Source: Candidatus Methanomethylophilaceae archaeon (GTDB lineage Archaea > Thermoplasmatota > Thermoplasmata > Methanomassiliicoccales > Methanomethylophilaceae). Taken from it: 7,257 nt of DNA. Each line of letters begins with the position of its first letter. Positions within the stretch are counted from its first letter, which is position 1. Shown here in pieces: positions 1 to 5,521 of the stretch. The translations under genes and the position numbers were made by a program. The notes under the pieces are model-generated. The model was not told where the DNA came from and searched no databases. It worked only from the letters and a program-made list of their open reading frames with translations. The stretch spans positions 1 to 7,257 of the forward strand of contig JAEDJU010000063.1 in assembly GCA_016296195.1 (NCBI GenBank). Reading direction: 5' to 3'.

Positions 1-128
1 CGGGCAAATAAGATCACCTTGCAGAATCCTGACAATATCACATCGATCAATTCCGTCTTGTCGACATAGTACATGTCGGACTCACGTATCTCGATGAAAT
101 CATGGACGCCTACGGGAATCTCCCTCAT
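1..128 (-). CDS. AAA-ATPase-like family protein, N-terminal fragment (runs off the left edge)
   Basis: An open frame starts at an ATG at 128 and continues past the window edge, giving 42 whole codons. It begins MREIPVGVHDFIEIRES, followed by MYYVDKTELID and KVILFAR. This is the characteristic opening of the AAA-ATPase-like family (Pfam AAA-ATPase_like, often fused to a C-terminal PD-(D/E)XK nuclease domain), where a P-[IV]-G-x-x-x-F-x-x-[IL]-R segment precedes YYVDKT and then a P-loop. The P-loop itself would lie just beyond the edge. The start is well placed because family members begin only a few residues before the conserved P-V-G. The gene is divergent from the acetyltransferase and shares its AT-rich upstream region. 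Biochemical function is unknown for most of the family; members are often multicopy in gut archaea and bacteria. Not seen here: the Walker motifs and the nuclease domain. Confidence 0.8.
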   Translation of the reverse strand, partial: MREIPVGVHDFIEIRESDMYYVDKTELIDVILSGFCKVILFA

Positions 129-140
129 ACTACTTGTGAA

Positions 141-160
141 GAATATCAAAGATAAAAAAG
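141..160. promoter_or_regulatory. Divergent promoter region
   Basis: This is the most AT-rich stretch between the AAA-ATPase-like gene (minus strand, start at 128) and the acetyltransferase (plus strand, start near 205). On the minus strand it reads TTTTTTATC then TTTGATATTC, a TATA-like box about 25 bases before the ATG at 128, so that transcript could have almost no leader. On the plus strand GATAAAAAAG could place a transcription start near 180, upstream of the ATG cluster at 205-214. Both assignments are by eye from archaeal TATA spacing. Confidence 0.4.
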
Positions 161-204
161 TTGGTAACGACCCGACAACACATATCATCCCCCTCCGCAT
201 CCGG

Positions 205-657
205 ATGGACATGATGGAGACTGTCGTTAAACGCTTCGATGAACTGACACCCTATGAGCTGAGGGACATCTATGCCCTGAGGATAGCCGTGTTCATAGTG
301 GAACAGGACTGCCCCTTCCAGGACATCGACGACATGGACGACAAGGCGATCCATGTGTACATGAGGGACGAGAACGGACTTGCCGCGTACCTCAGGGTAC
401 TCCCCCCGGGATCGAGGTATGAGGATGCATCCATCGGAAGGGTGATCTCCATGAGGCGCAGACAGGGGTTGGGTACGAGGATCATGTCCCTCGGGATAGA
501 GATCGCCAGGAACGAGTTCCACGCAGGGAGGATCCTTGTCGAGGCTCAGACCTATGCCAGGAGATTCTACGAGACCTCTGGTTTCAGGCAGTGTTCGGAG
601 GAATTCCTGGAGGACGGGATCCCCCACATCATGATGGCGTTGGAACCTCCGGAGTGA
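205..657 (+). CDS. elaA: ElaA-type GNAT family N-acetyltransferase
   Basis: This is a predicted cytoplasmic acetyl-CoA-dependent N-acetyltransferase of the GNAT superfamily, ElaA type; its substrate is unknown. The 150-residue product matches ElaA in length (about 153) and in landmarks: LRIAVFIVEQDCPFQDID (residues 25-42; ElaA proteins have LR-x-x-VFVVEQ-x-CPYQDID), IGRV at 77-80, the acetyl-CoA-binding loop RRQGLG at 85-90, AQTYARRFYETSGF at 114-127 and EDGIPHI at 136-142. The segment between IGRV and the loop looks about two residues shorter than in typical GNATs. ATGs at 205, 211 and 214 are all possible starts, with no clear Shine-Dalgarno site. The frame is open back to 73, but that extension would overlap the divergent gene and its promoter and has no family similarity, so it was left out. 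Stop is TGA; the next gene starts 89 bases later. Confidence 0.85.
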   Translation: MDMMETVVKRFDELTPYELRDIYALRIAVFIVEQDCPFQDIDDMDDKAIHVYMRDENGLAAYLRVLPPGSRYEDASIGRVISMRRRQGLGTRIMSLGIEIARNEFHAGRILVEAQTYARRFYETSGFRQCSEEFLEDGIPHIMMALEPPE

Positions 658-734
658 ACACACGTCCGGTTGCATCGTCATAACACCCGGGTCGGATGCG
701 AGGGTTCAAGTGGACCTCCAACATTATGCCGACC

Positions 735-740
735 AGAGGA
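735..740 (+). promoter_or_regulatory. Ribosome binding site that fixes the mrp start
   Basis: AGAGGA lies six bases before the ATG at 747. It supports that start over the in-frame ATGs at 696 and 726, which have no comparable site and add residues not typical of the family. Confidence 0.6.
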
Positions 741-746
741 ATCGAA

Positions 747-1577
747 ATGGGAAAACCCTTGCTCACAGAGGAGACCATCCAGGAGGAGACCAAACTCCAG
801 GACACTCTCAGGAACATCAAGCATGTCATCATCGTCATGAGCGGAAAGGGAGGGGTCGGTAAGAGCACCGTGTCCTCCAACCTGGCCGCGGCACTCTCCA
901 TGAAGGGATACCAGACCGGTATCATGGACATCGATATCACCGGACCCAACATCCCCAAGATGTTCGGAGTGGAGGATGAGCAGCTCACCGTCAACGACCA
1001 GAGGCAGCTCGTGCCCGTCACAGTTCCCCCGTCCCTCAAGATCATGTCCATGGCGTTCCTCCTTCCCGAGAAGGATGCACCCGTCATGTGGCGCGGACCC
1101 GTCAAGATGGGTGCCATCAAGCAGTTCATCGAGGATGTCTGCTGGGGAGACCTGGATTATCTCGTTGTGGACATGCCCCCGGGAACCGGAGACGAGGCTC
1201 TGTCCATCGTCCAGCTGATCCCCAAGGCGGATGGAATGGTCATCGTCACCACACCCCAGGACGTGGCACTCCTGGACAGCAGGAAGTCCCTGGTGTTCGG
1301 AGCCGAGACACACATCCCCATCATCGGTATCGTGGAGAACATGAGCGGATTCGTCTGCCCCCACTGCGGAGAGGTCACCAACATCTTCAAGTCCGGAGGA
1401 GGGGAGGCAACGGCCAAGGACATGAACGTCCAGTTCCTCGGTCGTGTGCCCATCGAGCCCGGTATCGTGGAGTCCGGTGACAGCGGTCTGCCCGTTGTGC
1501 TGAAGTACCCCGAGTCCGCCTCCGCAAAGGCGTTCGAGGGCATCATCGACAGGATCGTCAAGACGGTCGATCACTGA
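747..1577 (+). CDS. Mrp/NBP35 (ApbC) family iron-sulfur cluster carrier ATPase
   Basis: This is a cytosolic P-loop ATPase of the MinD/Mrp group that carries and delivers [4Fe-4S] clusters to apoproteins. The 276-residue protein has the deviant Walker A GKGGVGKST at 33-41, DIDITGPNIPKMFG at 61-74, MWRGPVKMGAIKQF at 114-127, the Walker B-like VVDMPPGTGD at 140-149, and CPHC at 204-207. The CxxC is the motif by which dimers bind a bridging cluster. There is no N-terminal MIP18/DUF59 domain and no N-terminal four-cysteine ferredoxin-like segment of eukaryotic Nbp35, so it is the short form common in archaea. The stop TGA overlaps the next start as TGATG, implying coupling with the NifX-like protein. 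The ATG at 726 remains possible as an alternative start. Family assignment is very secure; client proteins are not known from this sequence. Confidence 0.95.
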   Translation: MGKPLLTEETIQEETKLQDTLRNIKHVIIVMSGKGGVGKSTVSSNLAAALSMKGYQTGIMDIDITGPNIPKMFGVEDEQLTVNDQRQLVPVTVPPSLKIMSMAFLLPEKDAPVMWRGPVKMGAIKQFIEDVCWGDLDYLVVDMPPGTGDEALSIVQLIPKADGMVIVTTPQDVALLDSRKSLVFGAETHIPIIGIVENMSGFVCPHCGEVTNIFKSGGGEATAKDMNVQFLGRVPIEPGIVESGDSGLPVVLKYPESASAKAFEGIIDRIVKTVDH

Positions 1578-1930
1578 TGAAGATAATCGTGGTGTCAGAA
1601 GGGGAGTCTTTGGACTCCTATGTGGCCGATGACTTCGGCCACGCACCCTGCTTCCTGCTGGTGGACTCGGACACGTTGGATTATCACGTGATAGTGAACG
1701 AGTTCGCAGATGCTCCGGAAGGTGCCGGTATCGCCGTAGCCAACGCCATCGTCTCTCTGAAGGTGGATGCTGTCATAACAGGTGGTATCGGAACCCATGG
1801 CATGAAGATCCTGGAGGATGCCGGCATCTACGTCTCCTACGATGAGGAGGGGACTGCGGAGCAGTGCATCACGGACTTCATGAGAAGGATGGAGCACAAG
1901 AGGAAGTTCGAGAACCAACCGTCCCAGTGA
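1577..1930 (+). CDS. NifX/NifB-like dinitrogenase iron-molybdenum cofactor domain protein
   Basis: This is a 117-residue stand-alone Nitro_FeMo-Co domain (Pfam PF02579; NifX, NafY and the NifB C-terminus share it), a small RNase H-like fold that in nitrogenase systems binds metal-cluster precursors. Landmarks are MKIIVVSEGESLDSYVADDFG at the N-terminus, FLLVD at 26-30, the A-x-x-V central helix (GIAVANAIVSLKVDAVI) and GGIGTHGMKILEDAGI at 69-84. Cys25 and His75 are possible ligands, but this is inference. It shares one base with the mrp stop (TGATG), so translation is probably coupled. The pairing with an Mrp ATPase suggests a general role in iron-sulfur cluster storage or transfer rather than nitrogen fixation, as no nif structural genes are visible. 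The tail after about residue 105 is charged and variable. A hairpin terminator follows the stop. Confidence 0.9.
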   Translation: MKIIVVSEGESLDSYVADDFGHAPCFLLVDSDTLDYHVIVNEFADAPEGAGIAVANAIVSLKVDAVITGGIGTHGMKILEDAGIYVSYDEEGTAEQCITDFMRRMEHKRKFENQPSQ

Positions 1931-1940
1931 CGGTGACTTA

Positions 1941-1966
1941 CGGCGGGGGACCGCCGGATCCTTTTT
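1941..1966 (+). terminator. Hairpin terminator after the mrp-nifX-like pair
   Basis: A perfect six-base-pair stem CGGCGG/CCGCCG (1941-1946 with 1951-1956) closes a GGGA loop, which is a GNRA tetraloop. It is followed five bases later by TTTTT (1962-1966). It lies eleven bases after the stop of the NifX-like gene. It is nearly identical to the hairpin at 3638-3655. Confidence 0.65.
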
Positions 1967-2034
1967 CCACATGGCCGGAAGGCAATGTACAATAACCCAT
2001 CCGACGATGACATCACCATAGCGTCAGTGAACGC

Positions 2035-2039
2035 AGGAG
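2035..2039 (+). promoter_or_regulatory. Ribosome binding site that decides the BspA-like protein start
   Basis: AGGAG runs directly into an ATG at 2040 but is six bases before a second in-frame ATG at 2046. The second spacing is the functional one, so the start is placed at 2046 and the product loses only Met-Gln. A weak TATA-like TACAATAAC lies at 1988-1996. Confidence 0.6.
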
Positions 2040-2045
2040 ATGCAG

Positions 2046-3629
2046 ATGAGGTTGTTCAGAACAATGACGACGGCCGTTGCGATCGTCTCCGTGCTGGCCG
2101 TGCTGATCGTCATCCCTTCAACGGATGATGCCGACGGTTACGCGGAGTACGAGGTCGACGGTTTCGTGTACGTCTATAACGATGGCGACGAGGTCTTCCT
2201 CGAGAGGATCGTGTCCGAACATGGGGAGAAGGTCGTGATGGCATCATCCATCACGGTCGACGGAAAGGAACTGAAGGTCACGGGATTCTATCCTGACTCC
2301 ACCTGGAAAGATGTGAGGACGGTCGTCATATCGGAATATGTGGATTCGGTCGACATCGACCAGGTGTACGTGGACTTGTGCGGGATCGGAAGGTTCGAGG
2401 TGGTTCCGGAGAACGCCTCCTTCATGGCGACATCCGACGGACTGCTGCTGAGCAAGGACGGCAGCACGCTGGTCCGCGTCGGTCCGGGATTCGAAGGGGA
2501 CGTGAGGATCCCCGACGGTACCGTGAGGATCGGGGATTGGGCGTTCTGCGGCTGTTCGAAGGTCACCGAAATCGACCTGAACAGGGTGGAGTACATCGGC
2601 CAGAGGGTGTTCGACTACACCGACCTCGGCGGAAAGGATGTCGTCCTCCCGTCATCGCTCACAAAACTCGACGGATACCTGGAGATCGGCAACGTCCACA
2701 GATACATCGTCGAGGAGGGGAACGAGGTCCTGTCCTGCGACGACCAGGGTCTCGTCTACGAGAGGAACGGGAATGAAAGGGTCGTGGTGGGAATCGGATC
2801 CCTCGAGGGAACGATAACGATCGCCGCGGATGTCATCAGCCTTGGGATGGTCGGAACGAATGATGTGCGTGACGTGGACCTGTTCGTGGTGGAGGATGGG
2901 AACACGAAGTACCGTCCCGGAGAGGGGCCGTACGTCCAATACTACAGCAAGTACCAAGGAGAATGCATCCTCCTGGTGGCGGGAGCATACGATGGTATCA
3001 TCACCATACCTGCGGAGATCCAGTACATCCACAACATGGGCAGCGTCCATGTGAGGCAGGGATTCGCCGTCGAGGAGGGGAACGAGAACTACGCCGCGGA
3101 TGAGAACGGCATCCTGTACTCCTACGACATGAAGGTCATCCACAACATCCCGCAGACGGTGACAGGCGACCTTTCGGTGAAGGAAGGGGTGACGTCCGCC
3201 ACGGACGGCGTCTTCGGAAACCTGGACAACGTCACATCGATCACATTCCCCGAGGGATTCTCCCCGTTCATCTTCCGGATATGGGGATGCGACAACCTGG
3301 AAAGCCTCACGCTTCCCGAGAGCATGTCGAAGACAGCCCTGCTGAACATATCCAAGATGGAGAGCCTGGAGAGGATCACCTTCACGGGACATACGTTCGA
3401 TATCGGAAAGAGCTACACGTTCATCGGTGCAGATGGGGAGACGGAGGTCACATCCGATTATGATACAGGGATCACGTTTATCCGCGGTGATGACGGGAGA
3501 TTCTACGACGAGGCGTATGTCCCTCCGTCGGATGATTCCGGATTCCCGGTCTACGATGCCCTGTTGGTGATCGTCATCGTCGTTGTGATAATCGCATTGA
3601 TCGTGGCGAGGGCACACAGGAACCATTAA
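2046..3629 (+). CDS. Secreted, membrane-anchored BspA-like leucine-rich repeat surface protein
   Basis: This is a predicted cell-surface protein of 527 residues. It has an N-terminal signal sequence (RLFRT, then a hydrophobic run to about 24 ending near PSTDDADG), a long extracellular region, a short stalk (VPPSDDSG, about 492-499), one C-terminal membrane helix (about 505-520) and a short basic tail ARAHRNH. This is the usual topology of adhesin-like surface proteins. A clear BspA-like LRR_5 unit (Pfam PF13306) is IPDGTVRIGDWAFCGCSKV at 155-173, followed by VEYIGQRVF. The accompanying V-E-x-G-N...DxxGxLY module, typical of BspA-like proteins, occurs with its key Asn near residues 123, 226, 286 and 346; the last three are exactly 60 residues apart. 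Binding partner is unknown. The gene stands alone between two near-identical hairpin terminators, so it is probably monocistronic. Stop is TAA. Confidence 0.85.
   Translation: MRLFRTMTTAVAIVSVLAVLIVIPSTDDADGYAEYEVDGFVYVYNDGDEVFLERIVSEHGEKVVMASSITVDGKELKVTGFYPDSTWKDVRTVVISEYVDSVDIDQVYVDLCGIGRFEVVPENASFMATSDGLLLSKDGSTLVRVGPGFEGDVRIPDGTVRIGDWAFCGCSKVTEIDLNRVEYIGQRVFDYTDLGGKDVVLPSSLTKLDGYLEIGNVHRYIVEEGNEVLSCDDQGLVYERNGNERVVVGIGSLEGTITIAADVISLGMVGTNDVRDVDLFVVEDGNTKYRPGEGPYVQYYSKYQGECILLVAGAYDGIITIPAEIQYIHNMGSVHVRQGFAVEEGNENYAADENGILYSYDMKVIHNIPQTVTGDLSVKEGVTSATDGVFGNLDNVTSITFPEGFSPFIFRIWGCDNLESLTLPESMSKTALLNISKMESLERITFTGHTFDIGKSYTFIGADGETEVTSDYDTGITFIRGDDGRFYDEAYVPPSDDSGFPVYDALLVIVIVVVIIALIVARAHRNH
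2708..2726 (+). repeat. Internal 19-base direct repeat, first copy
   Basis: CGTCGAGGAGGGGAACGAG encodes V-E-E-G-N-E in the surface protein and recurs unchanged at 3068-3086, exactly 360 bases later. It marks the start of a 60-residue protein module. The module in between keeps V-E-D-G-N but has diverged at the DNA level. Confidence 0.8.
3068..3086 (+). repeat. Internal 19-base direct repeat, second copy
   Basis: This is an identical copy of 2708-2726, in the same reading frame of the surface protein. Confidence 0.8.
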
Positions 3630-3637
3630 CCCTATTA

Positions 3638-3660
3638 CCGGCGGGAGACCGCCGGTTTTT
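3638..3660 (+). terminator. Hairpin terminator after the BspA-like gene
   Basis: A perfect seven-base-pair stem CCGGCGG/CCGCCGG (3638-3644 with 3649-3655) closes a GAGA (GNRA) loop and runs straight into TTTTT (3656-3660). It begins eight bases after the TAA stop. This is the classic layout of an intrinsic terminator and is the stronger of the two hairpins. Confidence 0.75.
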
Positions 3661-3692
3661 CCCATATCACCGTCTCCGATCCAATGATACAC

Positions 3693-3700
3693 ACTTTTAT
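3693..3700 (+). promoter_or_regulatory. Orphan TATA-like box in the convergent gap
   Basis: ACTTTTATAG spans 3692-3701 and resembles an archaeal TATA box. Read rightwards it would place a transcription start near 3720-3725, inside the GTAACTAGAAA repeats, and the transcript would run antisense to queE. Read leftwards it is TATAAAAG. No sense gene follows in either direction. Confidence 0.4.
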
Positions 3701-3714
3701 AGTTACCAGTAACT
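3701..3714. promoter_or_regulatory. Palindrome AGTTAC-CA-GTAACT, candidate operator
   Basis: This is a perfect six-base inverted repeat around a two-base centre, directly beside the TATA-like box. Its right arm is also the core of the three tandem repeats that follow. Such short dyads near the transcription start are typical of binding sites for dimeric winged-helix regulators. The regulator is not identifiable here. Confidence 0.5.
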
Positions 3715-3743
3715 AGAAAAGGTAACTAGAAAGTAACTAGAAA
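3709..3743 (+). repeat. Three direct copies of GTAACTAGAAA
   Basis: Identical 11-base units lie at 3709-3719, 3722-3732 and 3733-3743. The last two abut; the first is separated by two bases. They fill the gap up to the queE stop codon at 3750. Function is unknown: operator array for the adjacent TATA-like box, or a T-rich transcript end for queE on the other strand (where each unit reads TTTCTAGTTAC). Confidence 0.85.
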
Positions 3744-3749
3744 TCTGAT

Positions 3750-4376
3750 TCAGACGGCCCTCTTGTCTCCCCAGATGATCTTGTGCAGCTGCGGAAGCAC
3801 CCTGGCATCGACTCCCGACCCAAGGACCCTCTCCACGAGCCATTCCAGCTTCACGGTCCCGCCCACGGGTCCGAAGATGACGTTGGTGTCCACAGGATAC
3901 ATTTTCAGGACCTCCAAAGCGAAATCGAAGTCCTCATCATCGCGGACGATGAACTTCAGCTGGTCCTTCCTCGATAAAAGTGAGAGATTGGAGTAGAGCA
4001 TCCTGTCGGTCATTCCGGATGAGGGACACTTGATGTCCATGCTTATCAGCATGAGCGGATCCCTCGGAACATCGGACAGATCGACGGAGCCATTGGTCTC
4101 GAGAACAACCTGCTTCCCTGCGGAGACCAATCTCCTCAGGAGTTCGGGCATCTCCGGCTGGAGCATGGGCTCCCCTCCGGTGACACACACGTGTTTCACA
4201 TCCCCGATACGCTCCATTATCGCGTCCAGGGACATCTCCTCCCCTCCGTCCATGGAATACTGCGTGTCGCACCACTCGCAGCGGAGGTTGCATCCCACGG
4301 TTCTGACGAATGTTGTGGGAACGCCCATCATCAGGCCCTCGCCCTGGATGGAATGGAAGATCTCACAGATTCTCAT
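3750..4376 (-). CDS. queE: 7-carboxy-7-deazaguanine synthase QueE (radical SAM)
   Basis: QueE converts 6-carboxy-tetrahydropterin into 7-carboxy-7-deazaguanine, the ring-contracting step of preQ0 synthesis, using S-adenosylmethionine and a [4Fe-4S] cluster. The 208-residue protein is a typical length. It shows FHSIQGEG at 7-14 (substrate-binding opening), the radical SAM cysteines C29-x3-C33-x2-C36 within CNLRCEWCDT, TGGEP at 66-70, ETNGS at 93-97, SMDIKCPSSG at 112-121 and the QueE ending PQLHKIIWGDKRAV. It starts inside the end of queC, with a 14-base overlap in a different frame, so its translation is probably coupled to queC. It is last in the mtxX-queD-queC-queE operon. Downstream is the repeat-bearing convergent gap. 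Stop is TGA. Confidence 0.96.
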   Translation of the reverse strand: MRICEIFHSIQGEGLMMGVPTTFVRTVGCNLRCEWCDTQYSMDGGEEMSLDAIMERIGDVKHVCVTGGEPMLQPEMPELLRRLVSAGKQVVLETNGSVDLSDVPRDPLMLISMDIKCPSSGMTDRMLYSNLSLLSRKDQLKFIVRDDEDFDFALEVLKMYPVDTNVIFGPVGGTVKLEWLVERVLGSGVDARVLPQLHKIIWGDKRAV

Positions 4377-5046
4377 CGTGCTCGTACTCGATCTCGTCGC
4401 GGTAGCCCGCTTCCTTGAATCCCTTGAGCCTGAGCCTGCAGGAGTCGCAGTGACCGCATGCCTTCTCGCCGCCGTTGTAACAGGACCAGCTCAGCTCCAG
4501 GGGAGCTCCGAGCTTCTTTCCGAGGGTGACGATGTCAGCCTTGGTGGCATGGAGGATGGGGGTCATGATCTTGATCGGATGGCCCTCCACACCGGCCTTG
4601 GTACCCTTGTTGATCATGTTCTCGTAGGCCTCGAAGAACTCGGGACGGCAGTCGGGGTATCCGGAGTAGTCCACGGCGTTGGCACCGATGTAGATCCTGT
4701 CGGCATCGATCGATTCGCACAGTCCTGCGGCGATGCTCAGGAAAATGATGTTCCTTGCGGGAACGTAGGTGATGGGAATCTTCTGGTCCAACTCCCCCTC
4801 CCTGTCCATGGGGACGTCGATGTCATCACGTGTGAGAGCGGAACGGAACGAGCTGAGGTTCAGGTCGATGATCACATGGTCCACGTTGTAGTGTTTGCAG
4901 ACGTTCTCGGCCGAGATCAACTCCCTGGTGTGCCTCTGACCGTACCTGAAGCTGATGGCGGTGACCTCGCAGCCGTCGTCTATCGCCTTTGCGAGAGTGG
5001 TGGTGGAGTCCAATCCCCCGGAGAGGAGGACTATGGCCTTGGGCAT
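4363..5046 (-). CDS. queC: 7-cyano-7-deazaguanine (preQ0) synthase QueC
   Basis: QueC is the ATP- and ammonia-dependent enzyme that turns 7-carboxy-7-deazaguanine into preQ0. In archaea preQ0 is inserted in the tRNA D-loop and becomes archaeosine. The 227-residue product has the PP-loop SGGLDST at 9-15, FRYGQRHTREL at 33-43, YVPARN at 94-99, GANAVDYSGYPDCRPEFF at 121-138, and the zinc-site cysteines C189, C197, C200 and C203 (within CYNGGEKACGHCDSC). It is the plain form, with no amidotransferase domain fused as in Gat-QueC. The ATG at 5046 was chosen over the one at 5067 because GAGGTG (5057-5052) lies five bases upstream and the protein then begins MPKAIVLLSGG as family members do. The start overlaps the queD stop as TGATG, and the end overlaps queE by 14 bases. 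Confidence 0.97.
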   Translation of the reverse strand: MPKAIVLLSGGLDSTTTLAKAIDDGCEVTAISFRYGQRHTRELISAENVCKHYNVDHVIIDLNLSSFRSALTRDDIDVPMDREGELDQKIPITYVPARNIIFLSIAAGLCESIDADRIYIGANAVDYSGYPDCRPEFFEAYENMINKGTKAGVEGHPIKIMTPILHATKADIVTLGKKLGAPLELSWSCYNGGEKACGHCDSCRLRLKGFKEAGYRDEIEYEHDENL

Positions 5047-5519
5047 CACAGCACCTCTGTGTACCATGCCGTCTGACCCCTCTCCTCGTCAAGTCCGATG
5101 GACACGGACCTCACGTTGGAGGGAAATTCTATCTCCGAAACCATGCGCCTGGTCATCATCTTGGACATCTCCTCCGCGGTGGTGGTGGGAACATCCAACA
5201 AGGTCACATCCTCCCTGGGGAAGACGTATCTCTTGCCACATGAAACAGCCTCGACGGAATCGTCGGAGACGGTGAGCCTCACATCCTGTGATGCTGTGGG
5301 GAGCAGGGTCTTGTGGTCGAGCTCGTCTATCATCTGCTTGAGCTTCTTCTTGAGGACCACGAAGTCCATGATCATCCCCTCCTCACCGATCTCGCCCTCC
5401 AATCTGAGGCGCACGATGTAGGAGTGTCCGTGGAGCCTGGAGCACTTCTCGTGCCTGGGTATGAAATGGCATGCGGAGAACCTGATCCCCGAATAGCCGC
5501 CGTCTATTTCCAAAAACAT
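5046..5519 (-). CDS. queD: 6-carboxy-tetrahydropterin synthase QueD (PTPS family)
   Basis: QueD converts 7,8-dihydroneopterin triphosphate to 6-carboxy-5,6,7,8-tetrahydropterin, the QueE substrate. The 157-residue product has the family's zinc histidines H18, H30 and H32 (FSACHF and LHGHSY), a candidate catalytic Cys26 ahead of LHGH, MIMDFVVLKK and LDHKTLL in the middle, TTTAEEMSK around 111-119 and a C-terminal LDEERGQTAWY. A segment between LDHKTLL and TTTAEEM (about 76-110) looks longer than in short bacterial QueD. Two ATGs compete: 5525 (overlapping the mtxX stop) and 5519. GGAGG at 5531-5527 is seven bases before 5519 but only one base before 5525, so 5519 is preferred. The frame stays open upstream to 5942, but that stretch is a shadow of mtxX. 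The stop overlaps queC by one base. A related pterin synthase of the same superfamily is the alternative, but the que neighbours favour QueD. Confidence 0.92.
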   Translation of the reverse strand: MFLEIDGGYSGIRFSACHFIPRHEKCSRLHGHSYIVRLRLEGEIGEEGMIMDFVVLKKKLKQMIDELDHKTLLPTASQDVRLTVSDDSVEAVSCGKRYVFPREDVTLLDVPTTTAEEMSKMMTRRMVSEIEFPSNVRSVSIGLDEERGQTAWYTEVL

Positions 5520-5521
5520 GG

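Noticed and set aside
73..204. Upstream extension of the acetyltransferase to an ATG at 73
   Set aside because: It would overlap the divergent AAA-ATPase-like gene and its promoter, adds 44 residues unlike the family, and makes the protein longer than ElaA.
671..699. GCATC/GGATGC inverted repeat between the acetyltransferase and mrp
   Set aside because: Only about five base pairs with a long loop and no T tract, so it is not a convincing terminator or operator.
678..1646. A 322-codon open frame on the minus strand opposite mrp
   Set aside because: The composition (many His, Asp, Gly, Leu in low-information order) and lack of motifs show an antisense shadow of the well-identified mrp gene in GC-rich DNA.
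1985..2127. A small open frame starting MYNNPSDDDITIASVNAG ahead of the surface protein
   Set aside because: Most of it lies in a second frame of the surface-protein start, it has no ribosome binding site, and nothing supports it as a leader peptide.
2652..3692. A 346-codon open frame on the minus strand opposite the surface protein
   Set aside because: It has no recognisable motif, runs across the terminator hairpin, and is explained by codon bias of the plus-strand gene, which has a signal peptide, repeats and a membrane helix.
3709..3743. The three GTAACTAGAAA units as a CRISPR array
   Set aside because: Units are 11 bases and nearly contiguous, with no spacers of CRISPR size and no cas genes nearby.
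4030..5076. A 348-codon open frame on the plus strand opposite queE and queC
   Set aside because: It tempted as a product of the orphan promoter near 3693, but its sequence shows no fold-like pattern and it spans two highly conserved genes on the other strand. Any transcript there is more likely non-coding.
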